Assembly: GCA_900110595.1 (NCBI GenBank)
Contig: FOEZ01000025.1
Location: 1-49,079, forward strand
Direction: 5' to 3'
Origin: Arthrobacter sp. OV608
GTDB taxonomy: Bacteria; Actinomycetota; Actinomycetes; Actinomycetales; Micrococcaceae
DNA length: 49,079 nucleotides
Shown here: positions 16,072-24,201 of the stretch, one piece after another
Layout: every line of letters starts with the position of its first letter
Position numbering within the stretch: position 1 is the first letter of the stretch
Position numbers and translations under genes: made by a program
The notes under the pieces: model-generated
What the model saw: the letters and a program-made list of their open reading frames with translations, nothing else
Told to the model about the DNA's origin: nothing
Database searches by the model: none

Positions 16072-17391
16072 ATGAGAGTGGGACTGCGGCTACAGGCAAC
16101 CAGCTGCCGGACTGTTGTGCTGGACGGGCGGACTGTAGTTTCCGCGGGTCGGGAGGTGCACGCGGGGAGCTTGTCGGAAGCGTTGGACTCGTCCTTGTCC
16201 GGGCTCCGTCGGGAGTTCGGGTCCGACATCACGGCGATCACTGCCGACGTCGGGCGGGCCTTGGGGGAGCGGAAACTGGCCGACGTCGTCGCCATCCGCA
16301 TTTCGCCCCGTCCGCCCTCGGATGCCTTCCACATGACCGTGCTGCCACCGCTTGTTGAGCCGGCAGTGACCCGGACAGTTCATGTGCGCGGGGGCCACGA
16401 TCTGCGGGGACGGCCTTTGGCCCGCTTGGACTTGGAGGGGTTCCTGGCCGATCTCCCCGGCATCCTTTCCGCTGATGTACGGAACGTGGCGATCACTTCT
16501 GTCGGTTCGACGGCGTCAAACGACCATGAAACGCGCATAGCCGATGCCATCCTGGGCCACGACAGAGATATGCGTATCAGTATCTCCAGCGACTTCTATT
16601 CCAGCGTTTTCCGCGACCGCGACTACACGGCCATCCTTAACAGCGCCCTGATGCAGACGGGGGAAGAACTGGCTGTCATGCTTGAGGCTGCGGGCCGGCG
16701 CCAGTTTCCGGCCGCCCACTTGTCATTTGCAAAGAACGACGGCGGCCGCGCACCTCTGTCACGGCTGGCATTGACGCCTGTGCACGGGTTGCGCCCCGAG
16801 CCCGCGATGGGAATTCTTGGCGCCGCCACCCTAGCGGGAATCCCCGAGGGGGAAGTCATTCTCTGCATGGAGACTGGAGCCATGGTGGGTCACATCCATG
16901 GAGGCCTGCCTGTCGCCAGAAGCCTCATCCGCCAGGGATTTGATGCAAGCCTCGCCAGCAACACCGCCATTCTCGAGCCATACACAATCCACCATCCGGT
17001 TCGCGCAGGCATCCCCTCCGTGATTGCCGACCTCCGCGAGGAGAAGGAGACCGCCCTGCCCTTCGGGCTGGTGCCTACTCCGTCGGCGGCCCAGGACGCC
17101 GCGCTGGTAGGAGCTGCCGCTGCGCCGCTGACAGCCTGGATCGACAGGCTCGAAACCGTCAGCGGCCGAGCCGACCTGAAACGAGTACAGAACCTCGCCG
17201 AAGACGACGCCCAGTCGGCGGCCGTCCAGTTGGGCGCCACCCCCGGGCAAACCCAAATCATTGAATCGAACGTCTATGCCATGCCCTACGGCAATCCCGG
17301 AATCGTTCGAATCCGGGTCCAGGCGGCAGGAGAAGCGTCCGGCGACGAGGAACACGAGCTGCCCACAGCCGCGCGGGGGGCCACCCCATGA
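16072..17391 (+). CDS. Short HyuA-like (hydantoinase/oxoprolinase A-type) protein
   Basis: A 439-residue protein with the flavour of the hydantoinase A/oxoprolinase family, well short of the 680-700 residues of full HyuA. The segment PEPAMGILGAATLAGIPEGE followed by VILCMETGAMVGHIHGG corresponds to the family's SGPxGG...A..G...DMGGTSxDV region, but with the glycine/threonine phosphate loop changed, so ATPase function may be altered or lost. The N-terminal sugar-kinase-like phosphate loop is also not canonical. The last four bases overlap the start of the DUF917 gene (ATGA), a pairing common in hydantoin-type clusters. A probable ribosome site AGGCAGGAA precedes the ATG. It may act as a partner of the DUF917 protein rather than of HyuB. 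Family call moderate, function unknown. Confidence 0.7.
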   Translation: MRVGLRLQATSCRTVVLDGRTVVSAGREVHAGSLSEALDSSLSGLRREFGSDITAITADVGRALGERKLADVVAIRISPRPPSDAFHMTVLPPLVEPAVTRTVHVRGGHDLRGRPLARLDLEGFLADLPGILSADVRNVAITSVGSTASNDHETRIADAILGHDRDMRISISSDFYSSVFRDRDYTAILNSALMQTGEELAVMLEAAGRRQFPAAHLSFAKNDGGRAPLSRLALTPVHGLRPEPAMGILGAATLAGIPEGEVILCMETGAMVGHIHGGLPVARSLIRQGFDASLASNTAILEPYTIHHPVRAGIPSVIADLREEKETALPFGLVPTPSAAQDAALVGAAAAPLTAWIDRLETVSGRADLKRVQNLAEDDAQSAAVQLGATPGQTQIIESNVYAMPYGNPGIVRIRVQAAGEASGDEEHELPTAARGATP

Positions 17392-18470
17392 GCACCATAC
17401 TCACCCCCGAGGACGTCCGGAACCTCCGCACTGGTGCCCACTTCCTGACCTGCACCATCGACCCGACGGCTATCTACATTTACGCAGAAATGATCCAACG
17501 GGCCATGGAGGACAGGTCGTTGGAACTCATCACCGTCGACGAGCTTGCTCCCGACGATCTGGTGGTGGCGGTCGGAATGGTGACACAGGGGCTTTTCATC
17601 GCCGACATGCCTCCCGTAGGTGATGAGTTCCTCGGCTGCATCCGTGCCATCGAGGCCAGTCTCGGCCGGCCGGTGCGGGCGGTCTATTCGCTCGCTGCCG
17701 CGAACATCAACGGAATCGTCCCCCTCATGGTTGGGCTGCAGTCCTCGTTGCCCGTCATCGATGCCGACCCCATGGGCCGCGTCTTCCCCTTGATCAGCCA
17801 AACGACGCTGAATATTGGAAACGTGGCGATCGGCCCTATCGCACTCATGGGGGTAACCGGGGAACGGGCGGTGATCGAGGTCGAAAGCGCGCAGCGGGCT
17901 GAAACGCTGGTGCGTGCAATAGTGACCGAACTCGGCGGCTGGGCAGCCACTGCCATGTATCCGTGTTCGGCACAACAGCTGATGGAGCATGGCGTCCAGG
18001 GCTCCATCAGCCGAATGATCCGGATCGGGCAAATCCTCGAAGCGAGCACCTCCGTTGAGAGAAAGCTGCTGTTGCTCGCCGAACTCCTCGGCACCACCCG
18101 CATCGGCCGGGCCCGCGTGAGCCACATCGAAAGCCTCTCCCGGCCCACAGACCTCGGCCTGCCGGCGCAACCGTCCAGCGTGACGCTGGAAGACGAAACC
18201 ACCGGACGCATCATCCATCTTGAAGTCCAGAATGAGATCCTGCTGGTCCTCGTGGACGGCGAGGTAGCAGCAGCCGTCCCGGACATGGTTACGTTGCTCA
18301 ATTCCGAGCAGGGCACGGTGGTCAACATCGACGATGTCCAGGTGGGCGATGTTCTGGACATCATGAAGATCACGGCAGCGGCGCAGTGGTACACGGAGGC
18401 GGGGCTTGATCTCACCGAGCCGAAGGCCTTCGGCATTCCGATCATGCACCCAAGGCGGCGACATGCGTAG
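17388..18470 (+). CDS. DUF917 (S-methyl-thiohydantoin desulfurase-like domain) protein
   Basis: A 360-residue protein of the DUF917 family. The characteristic parts are the N-terminal LTPEDVRNLRTGAHFL, the central PVIDADPMGRVFPLISQTTL (family signature D.D..GRA.P....T) and the C-terminal beta domain with FGIPIMHP. DUF917 proteins are usually encoded beside HyuA/HyuB-like hydantoinases, and the family has been linked to sulphur removal from thiohydantoins; whether this applies here is inference. It is coupled to the HyuA-like gene by a four-base overlap, and its last eight bases overlap the PucR start, so the three genes form one tight unit. No signal peptide. Confidence 0.85.
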   Translation: MSTILTPEDVRNLRTGAHFLTCTIDPTAIYIYAEMIQRAMEDRSLELITVDELAPDDLVVAVGMVTQGLFIADMPPVGDEFLGCIRAIEASLGRPVRAVYSLAAANINGIVPLMVGLQSSLPVIDADPMGRVFPLISQTTLNIGNVAIGPIALMGVTGERAVIEVESAQRAETLVRAIVTELGGWAATAMYPCSAQQLMEHGVQGSISRMIRIGQILEASTSVERKLLLLAELLGTTRIGRARVSHIESLSRPTDLGLPAQPSSVTLEDETTGRIIHLEVQNEILLVLVDGEVAAAVPDMVTLLNSEQGTVVNIDDVQVGDVLDIMKITAAAQWYTEAGLDLTEPKAFGIPIMHPRRRHA

Positions 18471-19998
18471 ATCAAAAAATGAAACCCGGCTCGATGTCGC
18501 CGGTCTATTGGCGCACGGCTCCCTCCGCGGGACCACGCCGCTGTATCTCACTCCGGCCAGCGGGTTGATTGAAAGTGTTGTTCTCGTCTCCCAGCTTGAG
18601 GCAATCCGGCAGGTGCGGCCCAATACTGTGGTGGTCCTGTCCTCCGAAATGGGATCAGGGGGTTGGCTCGTCTCCGCGGCGCTGCGACAGGCCTGGGAGC
18701 GGCGGGCCAGCGCAGTCATCGTGGCTGGCAGCGCTTATGCAAGCGCGGCGGTGGGACTGGCGGAGCGGTTGGGCATCACCCTGTTGGCCGCTGACGGGGA
18801 CCCTGCAGGGCTTGCCCTGGAACTGGCAGCCGAGATCGGAGCGGCCCTGTCAGTGGTCGATGCTGAACTGGCCAGGGTCGCCCGGGCAGTCGCAAGGGAC
18901 ACCACGCTCGGTGATGTCCTCAGGACCATTTCCGGGGAGCTGGACGGGCTCGGAGTTTCGCTGGAGTACGACGGCGTGGTTCTGGCCTCCGCCGGAATGC
19001 CCCCACGGGACACCGACGAAGTCATCCCCGTGGAAGTCGGCGAAGCCAATAGCGCCGTCCACTTCACCATCACGGCCCGCGTGCCCACTTCCGCTGTCCA
19101 CAACCTGCGTCTGGTGCGCTCAATCCTTGAGGTTGCCACCCCCTCAGTGAAGGCTGCCTGGCTGCTGGAGGACCTACTCAGCACTGCCCGGGCCGTTCCG
19201 ACGGCAGCGATCCCCAGGTTGGATCAGGACCTTGACGCGTCAGGCGCGGAGTTCGAGGAAAAACACCGGCATCTGCTGAACCAGTTGGGCTGGCGTGCCG
19301 GGGAGCCGTACGTTGCCGTGAGGTTCCGCAGCGCGGAGGAGCAAGACCATCGGCCCGAACTGACGGCCGTGTTGCGCCTGCTCTGGCGCAAGGTCACAGC
19401 ACGCAGCCCTTTGGCCGAGGTTCATGACGGTTGGCTGACGCTCGTACCGGCCGGGGATCAGGACGCCTCGACCCAGCTCGAAACCCGAATCAGGACACGG
19501 CTGGGGCCGGCTCTGGCCGAGCTTGGCCTGGTGGCGGGACTGTCCCGATGGCAGGAGGATGCCCCGGCGCTGGCGATGATCGTGCGTGAGGCGCGGCTGG
19601 CTGCTGAATCCGCCCGGCCCATGGGGTCAGGCACAGTTCTAGGTTTAGCCAGCCTAGGGGTGGTCGCGGCCACGACCTTTGTCGACATGGCCGCCGTCGT
19701 GGACGTGGCCGAACTGACACTGCCGCGACTGATGGCGGCCCCTGACCGCGATGTGATCATTACTGCGCTGGCCGCTTTTCTCGATCACCGCGGCTCAGTC
19801 AGCCTCGCTGCGAAATCCCTCAACCTGCACCGGAACACCCTGCAGGCCCGGCTTAACCGGGCAAGGGAACTCGGCGTCCCGCTTGATATCCCCTCGGAGC
19901 TGCTGTCCGTCCACCTCATCGCCAAAGTGCTCCGGCGATCTATGCCGGATAAAACGACTTCCGAAGATGCCCTCGAAAACCAGAAAGGACTCCCCTGA
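18463..19998 (+). CDS. PucR-family transcriptional regulator
   Basis: A regulator of about 511 residues. The C-terminal 60 residues hold the PucR-type helix-turn-helix: LAAFLDHRGSVSLAAKSLNL, then HRNTLQARLNRARELGV. The middle includes a GGDEF-like fold typical of the class. The N-terminal 150 residues are a ligand-binding region with GGWLVSAALRQAWERRASAV. The ATG at 18463 is chosen because AAGGCGG lies just upstream and it overlaps the DUF917 stop by eight bases; an in-frame start 57 bases earlier would run deep into the upstream gene. PucR proteins control purine, allantoin and related amide catabolism, so this is the probable activator of the surrounding cluster. A strong hairpin follows the gene. 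Confidence 0.88.
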   Translation: MRRSKNETRLDVAGLLAHGSLRGTTPLYLTPASGLIESVVLVSQLEAIRQVRPNTVVVLSSEMGSGGWLVSAALRQAWERRASAVIVAGSAYASAAVGLAERLGITLLAADGDPAGLALELAAEIGAALSVVDAELARVARAVARDTTLGDVLRTISGELDGLGVSLEYDGVVLASAGMPPRDTDEVIPVEVGEANSAVHFTITARVPTSAVHNLRLVRSILEVATPSVKAAWLLEDLLSTARAVPTAAIPRLDQDLDASGAEFEEKHRHLLNQLGWRAGEPYVAVRFRSAEEQDHRPELTAVLRLLWRKVTARSPLAEVHDGWLTLVPAGDQDASTQLETRIRTRLGPALAELGLVAGLSRWQEDAPALAMIVREARLAAESARPMGSGTVLGLASLGVVAATTFVDMAAVVDVAELTLPRLMAAPDRDVIITALAAFLDHRGSVSLAAKSLNLHRNTLQARLNRARELGVPLDIPSELLSVHLIAKVLRRSMPDKTTSEDALENQKGLP

Positions 19999-20026
19999 CG
20001 GCGGGGTGCATGCCTGGGCAGACCCC

Positions 20027-20062
20027 GGTCCGTGTCCGCCGGACTGTCCACGGACACGGACC
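20027..20062. terminator. Bidirectional terminator, pucR / oxidoreductase
   Basis: GGTCCGTGTCC (20027-20037) pairs perfectly with 20052-20062, with a 14-base loop. It lies between the stops of the convergent pucR-like gene (19998) and the oxidoreductase gene (20077). No long U-run is present. Confidence 0.75.
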
Positions 20063-20076
20063 CAGGCGCCGCAGGG

Positions 20077-21075
20077 CTAACTTACTTCGACGACAATCTT
20101 CCCTGACTGTTCGTTCGATTCCATGTAACGGTAAGCGTCAAGCACCTGATCGAAATCAAAGACTCTGTCGACTCTGGGACGCAGGTCGCCGGAGCCAATC
20201 CGCTGGAGGATGAAGTCGACACCCCGCCTCCGCTCATCCGCCCGTCCAACGTGGTTGAACATCGAGTACGGGTGGAAAACCGACTGGGTTCTGCACATTG
20301 CGGCCATAGGGATGACAGGCTGCAAATCGCTCAGTGTTCCGTAGCCGAAAATGACGGCGTTGGGTGCGAGGTGATCGACGTAGACGCCGAGGGACTCTCC
20401 GCCGACAGGATCGAAAGCGACCCGAACGCCTTTGCCATTGGTAGTGCGGTTGATGACCTCGCCGAGGTCATCGACACCCACGAGGGCTACTTCGTTTGCG
20501 CCGGTCTCAAGGAGGAGCGATCGCTTCTTTTCTGACCGCGTCGTCGCGATCACCTTCGCCCCCAGCGCACGGGCGATCTCGATGGCGCCAAGCCCGGCTG
20601 AACTGGCGGCGGCAGTGACGAGCACTGTGTCTTCGCTGCCGAGATCGGCTACCTCTGCGAAGGCGAAGTACGACGTGAGGTATTGCATCCAAACAGAGCA
20701 GGCCTCGGCATCCGAAAGTTCCGGTGGGGCAAGGGTGAGATAGTCTGCCGGCAGGACGGCTGTTGTTCCCTGAACGCCGTCGGTTGTGGTGAAGAAGGGA
20801 ATGCTCGTGACGCGGTCGCCGATACTGAAGGCGGTCACGTTCCCGCCGATCTCGGTGACGGTCCCCACTGCCTCGGACCCGATGCGCGAGGGGAACACCG
20901 GGACTGTGTAGTGCTCTCCATGGATGAACATTAAATCTGCCCGGTTGAGTGCGAATGCTGCGACGTTGATGCGGACATCGTTTTCGGCGAGTTGACGTGG
21001 GGAAGCAGCTTCCACGGCCAGCACTTCGGGGCCTCCTATGTTGCGGAAGACAACCGCGGAATCCGGCCTGCTCAT
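20077..21075 (-). CDS. Zinc-independent quinone oxidoreductase-like MDR enzyme
   Basis: A 332-residue medium-chain reductase of the NADPH:quinone oxidoreductase type. The N-terminal catalytic domain (RINVAAFALNRADLMFIHGE, then FPSRIGSEAVGTV) lacks the cysteines and histidines that bind zinc in alcohol dehydrogenases. The Rossmann domain starts with VLVTAAASSAGLGAIEIARA, an AAxSxxG form of the nucleotide loop typical of this group. It should reduce quinones or alpha,beta-unsaturated carbonyls with NADPH. It is separated from the racemase gene on the same strand by 362 bp that contain a hairpin, so it probably has its own promoter. Its ribosome site is weak. It may process a product of the catabolic cluster or be a detoxification enzyme. 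Confidence 0.85.
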   Translation of the reverse strand: MSRPDSAVVFRNIGGPEVLAVEAASPRQLAENDVRINVAAFALNRADLMFIHGEHYTVPVFPSRIGSEAVGTVTEIGGNVTAFSIGDRVTSIPFFTTTDGVQGTTAVLPADYLTLAPPELSDAEACSVWMQYLTSYFAFAEVADLGSEDTVLVTAAASSAGLGAIEIARALGAKVIATTRSEKKRSLLLETGANEVALVGVDDLGEVINRTTNGKGVRVAFDPVGGESLGVYVDHLAPNAVIFGYGTLSDLQPVIPMAAMCRTQSVFHPYSMFNHVGRADERRRGVDFILQRIGSGDLRPRVDRVFDFDQVLDAYRYMESNEQSGKIVVEVS

Positions 21076-21310
21076 GCCTGCACCAGCGAGTCGTTGGGCG
21101 TGAGGGGAGACAGCAGCTTTGGGCTTTGGTGCTCACCATCACCCATTATGGGGTTGATAGATAGGGTCCGTCTGAACATCGCAGTACCTCCGATTATGCG
21201 TAGTGCCGGATGGCACGTCTGATTTTTATTGGGTTAGCCGGCGCTGGTGCCGGCGGGATCGTGGGCAGATGCGGTTACCGGACGCCGCATTGTTGATGAC
21301 CCGCGAGGTT

Positions 21311-21352
21311 CCCTCGCCTGCCTCGATCGTGGGATGTCAAGGCAAGCGAGGG
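21311..21352 (-). terminator. Hairpin downstream of the racemase gene
   Basis: CCCTCGCCTGCC (21311-21322) pairs with GGCAAGCGAGGG (21341-21352) over 12 positions with one mismatch and an 18-base loop. It lies about 85 bp past the racemase stop on the minus strand and may end the MFS-racemase transcript. The rest of the 362-bp gap from 21076 to 21437 shows no gene. Confidence 0.5.
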
Positions 21353-21437
21353 TGTTGGTGTACCTCGGGCCAAAGATGCCTCATGGGTGGAGGGCCTCGC
21401 CGTCGCGCAAGCGGCCGGCCTGACGAGCGGGGCGTAT

Positions 21438-22262
21438 TTACCCGGACACCCTGGTCATTGACACGATGTGCTTGGGCTCGAGTGCCGGGAAGAACCGCTG
21501 GCGTTCCTGGGCAGTGGGCCCGTCGTAGCCCAGGCGTTTGCTGTGCGTCCAGCCGAACCGACGGACCGAATCGATGAGCTGCTCGGCGTGTTTGAGCGGA
21601 GCCACAGTCGCGTCGATCACGGGTACGCCAATTTCCTCTTGAACCGTTCGGAAGAATCCGAATTCGGCCGTGCACCCGAGGATGACGACGTCTGCGCCGT
21701 CCTTCTCCACAGCCTCGCGGGCTTCGGCCATGATCCGCTTTTCCGTGAGTGCCGGATCTTCTTGGAAGTCATCGACGCCCATCTCGAGCACGCGCCATGA
21801 GGCAAGACGCTCTGATGCACCGCAGCGATGGACGTTCTCCGCCATCTCGGGAATCCACTTTTTCCGTCCGACGAGGATGGAGAACCGCTCACCGAGACTG
21901 CCGGCGATGCTCAGCGCCGAGTGCGCCGGCCCTACAACCACCATCCGATCGGTGATTTCGCGAGCCGCCCGCAGCGCCGGGTCGTAAAAACACCCGATGA
22001 CGGCGGCGTCATAGCCTTTTTCTTCCGCCCACCGCACCGTGCGCAACAGCTGTGGAAGCATGAGTGCTTCGAAGGCGTTGTATTCCACATGGGAGGGGCC
22101 CTCTCCGTCAAGGGAGACGACGTCAACTTCGGTGCCGGGGCGGACTATCTGGCGGAAGGAGTCCGCCATAGCGCGGTTGTACACATCGGTGAAGAGCGGG
22201 TTGATCCATAGGATTCGGGCGTTCTCCGCAAGAGCGTCGAGATTGTCGGTGTGGGTGATCAT
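21438..22262 (-). CDS. Aspartate/glutamate/hydantoin racemase family protein
   Basis: A 274-residue protein of the Asp/Glu racemase superfamily, closest in style to hydantoin racemase. The two cysteines that serve as the paired acid and base are present: Cys91 in VIGCFYDPAL and Cys197 in ILGCTAEFG. The N-terminal RILWINPLFT and the GPAHSALSIAGSLG motif also fit the hydantoin-racemase branch. It would interconvert D and L forms of a 5-substituted hydantoin or related compound. It is longer than typical hydantoin racemases by an N-terminal extension of about 12 residues and some C-terminal residues. The start overlaps the stop of the MFS gene by four bases (ATGA), so import and epimerisation are coupled. 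Confidence 0.88.
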   Translation of the reverse strand: MITHTDNLDALAENARILWINPLFTDVYNRAMADSFRQIVRPGTEVDVVSLDGEGPSHVEYNAFEALMLPQLLRTVRWAEEKGYDAAVIGCFYDPALRAAREITDRMVVVGPAHSALSIAGSLGERFSILVGRKKWIPEMAENVHRCGASERLASWRVLEMGVDDFQEDPALTEKRIMAEAREAVEKDGADVVILGCTAEFGFFRTVQEEIGVPVIDATVAPLKHAEQLIDSVRRFGWTHSKRLGYDGPTAQERQRFFPALEPKHIVSMTRVSG

Positions 22263-23611
22263 TCCAATTCACTTCCTTCGGTTTCGGGCAGGAACAGGCC
22301 GAGGATGACCGTGGCAAACAAGAACATGTTGATAAACAGAATTGTTGAGGTAGCTCCGGCGGCGGAGGCCAGGAGGAAGCCGACAAGGCTCGGTGCGACC
22401 GTATTAGCGACGCGCTGGCCGAATATCCCGAACCCGTAACCTGAGCCACGGAGAGCCGAGGGATAGAACTCGCCCATCCACGTGTCCCAGACGCCCCAGG
22501 CCCCGAGAGCGAAGAAGGCCAGCGAGAACATCCCGATGTACATCTCGGTCTCAGTTGCGGCTGTCCCGAAGAAGAAGCCGCCGCCTGCCGCGGCGAGGAC
22601 GTAGATCGTGAAGATCCATTTGCGCCCAAAACGTCCGGTCAGGTAGGAGGCCGTCATGTATCCGGGGATCATGAGGACTGCGCTGAGGGCGATGAAGGAA
22701 AAGCTTGATGAGGCGCTCAATCCTCGCCCTTCAAGCAGTGTTGGCATCCACGATTGAAGTCCCCAGTAGCCCCAGGAGAAGGTGAAGTTGATCAGGACTT
22801 GAATGACCGTGATCCGGCCCATCCTCCCCTTGAAGAGGCTCCAGATGGACTGCTTCTCGCCCTCCGATACGGTGAAAATTGTGCCACGGGAAATGCCGCG
22901 TGCGCCCAGCAGTTCGAGGACATCGTGTGCCTCTTCGCTCCGCCCCTGCTTCGCCAGCCAGTAGGGGGATTCCGGAACGACCTTGTACAGAACGATGCCC
23001 CACAGGCTGGCAAGTGCGCTAACGGCAATGACCCAGCGCCAGCCGTGCCCGCCGATGAGGGCAGCGGTGCCGAGGGCGGCCAGGATACCGATCGGCCACC
23101 CTGCGGCCAGGTAGACGGCGGCCCTTCCGCGGGCCTTAACCGGGAGCAGTTCTTCAAAATAGGGGAAAGTCACAGTGAAGACGCCGGAGAACAACAGGCC
23201 GGCGAGGAAGCGGGCCACCGAGAGGGTCTCAAAATTCGGTGCGAAGCAACTCAGGAGCGTGAAGACCCCATAACCGGCGAAGCTCCATGCGCAGGTGGCT
23301 TTCCTGCCGATCCGGTCCGAGATGGGGCCCCAAACCAGTGATCCGGGGATCATCCCCAAAAAGAGCGCCGAGATGGCGATTCCTACCTGCGTCATGCCGA
23401 CCTGGAGGCTGGCGGCCAGGTCACCAGCAACATAGGTAAGCATGAGCATTTCCCAGGCCTCGATTGCGAAAGCAATGAAGAGGACTGCGCAGATTTTGAA
23501 GTGGATGGACCCGAAGGGCATGTCGCGGAATGCGTGCCCGACGGCCATCGAGCGAGGTGGGCTCGCCGTCCCGGGCGTTTGCCCTGAAATGAGTGGGTCG
23601 ATACTGGACAT
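22259..23611 (-). CDS. MFS transporter, 12-TM metabolite:H+ symporter type
   Basis: Membrane transporter of about 450 residues with 12 hydrophobic segments. MFS motif A is present as GPISDRIGRKA between TM2 and TM3 and is echoed after TM8 as TGRFGRKW. The central loop contains PESPYWLAKQGR, a sequence shared by sugar and aromatic-acid symporters of the MFS. The ATG at 23611 is chosen because GGAGG precedes it at ideal spacing; an upstream extension in frame has no such site. It is the first gene of the minus-strand unit and overlaps the racemase gene. It is the best candidate for the uptake system of the cluster; its substrate is unknown but probably a small carboxylated or amide compound. 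Confidence 0.88.
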   Translation of the reverse strand: MSSIDPLISGQTPGTASPPRSMAVGHAFRDMPFGSIHFKICAVLFIAFAIEAWEMLMLTYVAGDLAASLQVGMTQVGIAISALFLGMIPGSLVWGPISDRIGRKATCAWSFAGYGVFTLLSCFAPNFETLSVARFLAGLLFSGVFTVTFPYFEELLPVKARGRAAVYLAAGWPIGILAALGTAALIGGHGWRWVIAVSALASLWGIVLYKVVPESPYWLAKQGRSEEAHDVLELLGARGISRGTIFTVSEGEKQSIWSLFKGRMGRITVIQVLINFTFSWGYWGLQSWMPTLLEGRGLSASSSFSFIALSAVLMIPGYMTASYLTGRFGRKWIFTIYVLAAAGGGFFFGTAATETEMYIGMFSLAFFALGAWGVWDTWMGEFYPSALRGSGYGFGIFGQRVANTVAPSLVGFLLASAAGATSTILFINMFLFATVILGLFLPETEGSELE

Positions 23612-24201
23612 GTCTTGACCTCCGATATTTTGGACAGGATAAGAAGTACACGCAGTTTTTCTGTGCACGGAGAACAGCCCGGATATCAAGGAATCCACCT
23701 CGGAGCAGCTCATCCAAGCCTCCACCCGGAGTGGATGGCCCTAGCCCTCCGCCGAGTGATTGCGATCACACTACAAACCAGGGGCGCTCCGACGGTGTTC
23801 ACTCTGCACTTTTCTGATTCGTCCTTTTGGGCGTAAAGCACTGGGCTTCTAAATGCGCACCCCTCTACGCAGGTCAGAGGACTTTCGTGGCTTCGGAATA
23901 TTGGACCCGATTCTCCACACGCCGCTGCCAGACTCTTGGCGAAGCCCAATCGGAAGCGGCTTTTGTCGCACTGGCGAGGGGCAAGGGCCAATTCAGTAAA
24001 ACCTCACGCCCATTTTGCGGAGCCCACCTGTCCCGGTAGTTCCGGTGTGTGCACGGCAGTGTTATGCACTCTGCCTGTCCCGCCGCAGCCGATTCATGCA
24101 GTATGCCCAGCATCCCGGCCGGCCCCATTTGTACTGTGATCTCCCACACGGAAAGTTCCATTCCGGAACCATTTCCATTCCACAACCATAAGGAGATACA
24201 C
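23612..24201. promoter_or_regulatory. 590-bp divergent control region of the catabolic cluster
   Basis: No gene was recognised between the MFS and HyuA starts, so this should hold both promoters and regulator sites. The clearest pattern is near the HyuA start: two direct copies of TTCCATTCC (24156-24164 and 24173-24181, 17 bp apart) that overlap an inverted repeat GGAACCATTTCC (24165-24176). The HyuA ribosome site AAGGAGATA follows directly. The PucR-type regulator of the cluster is one possible binder. Repeats this short need experimental support. Confidence 0.5.

Noticed and set aside
17286..18719. 477-codon minus-strand open frame opposite DUF917 and pucR
   Set aside because: Mirrors the coding strand of recognised genes and shows no domain.
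23611..23725. Longer start for the MFS gene in the catabolic cluster (from 23725)
   Set aside because: The ATG at 23611 has an ideal GGAGG and fits the usual start of this family; the extension is polar and unconserved in style.
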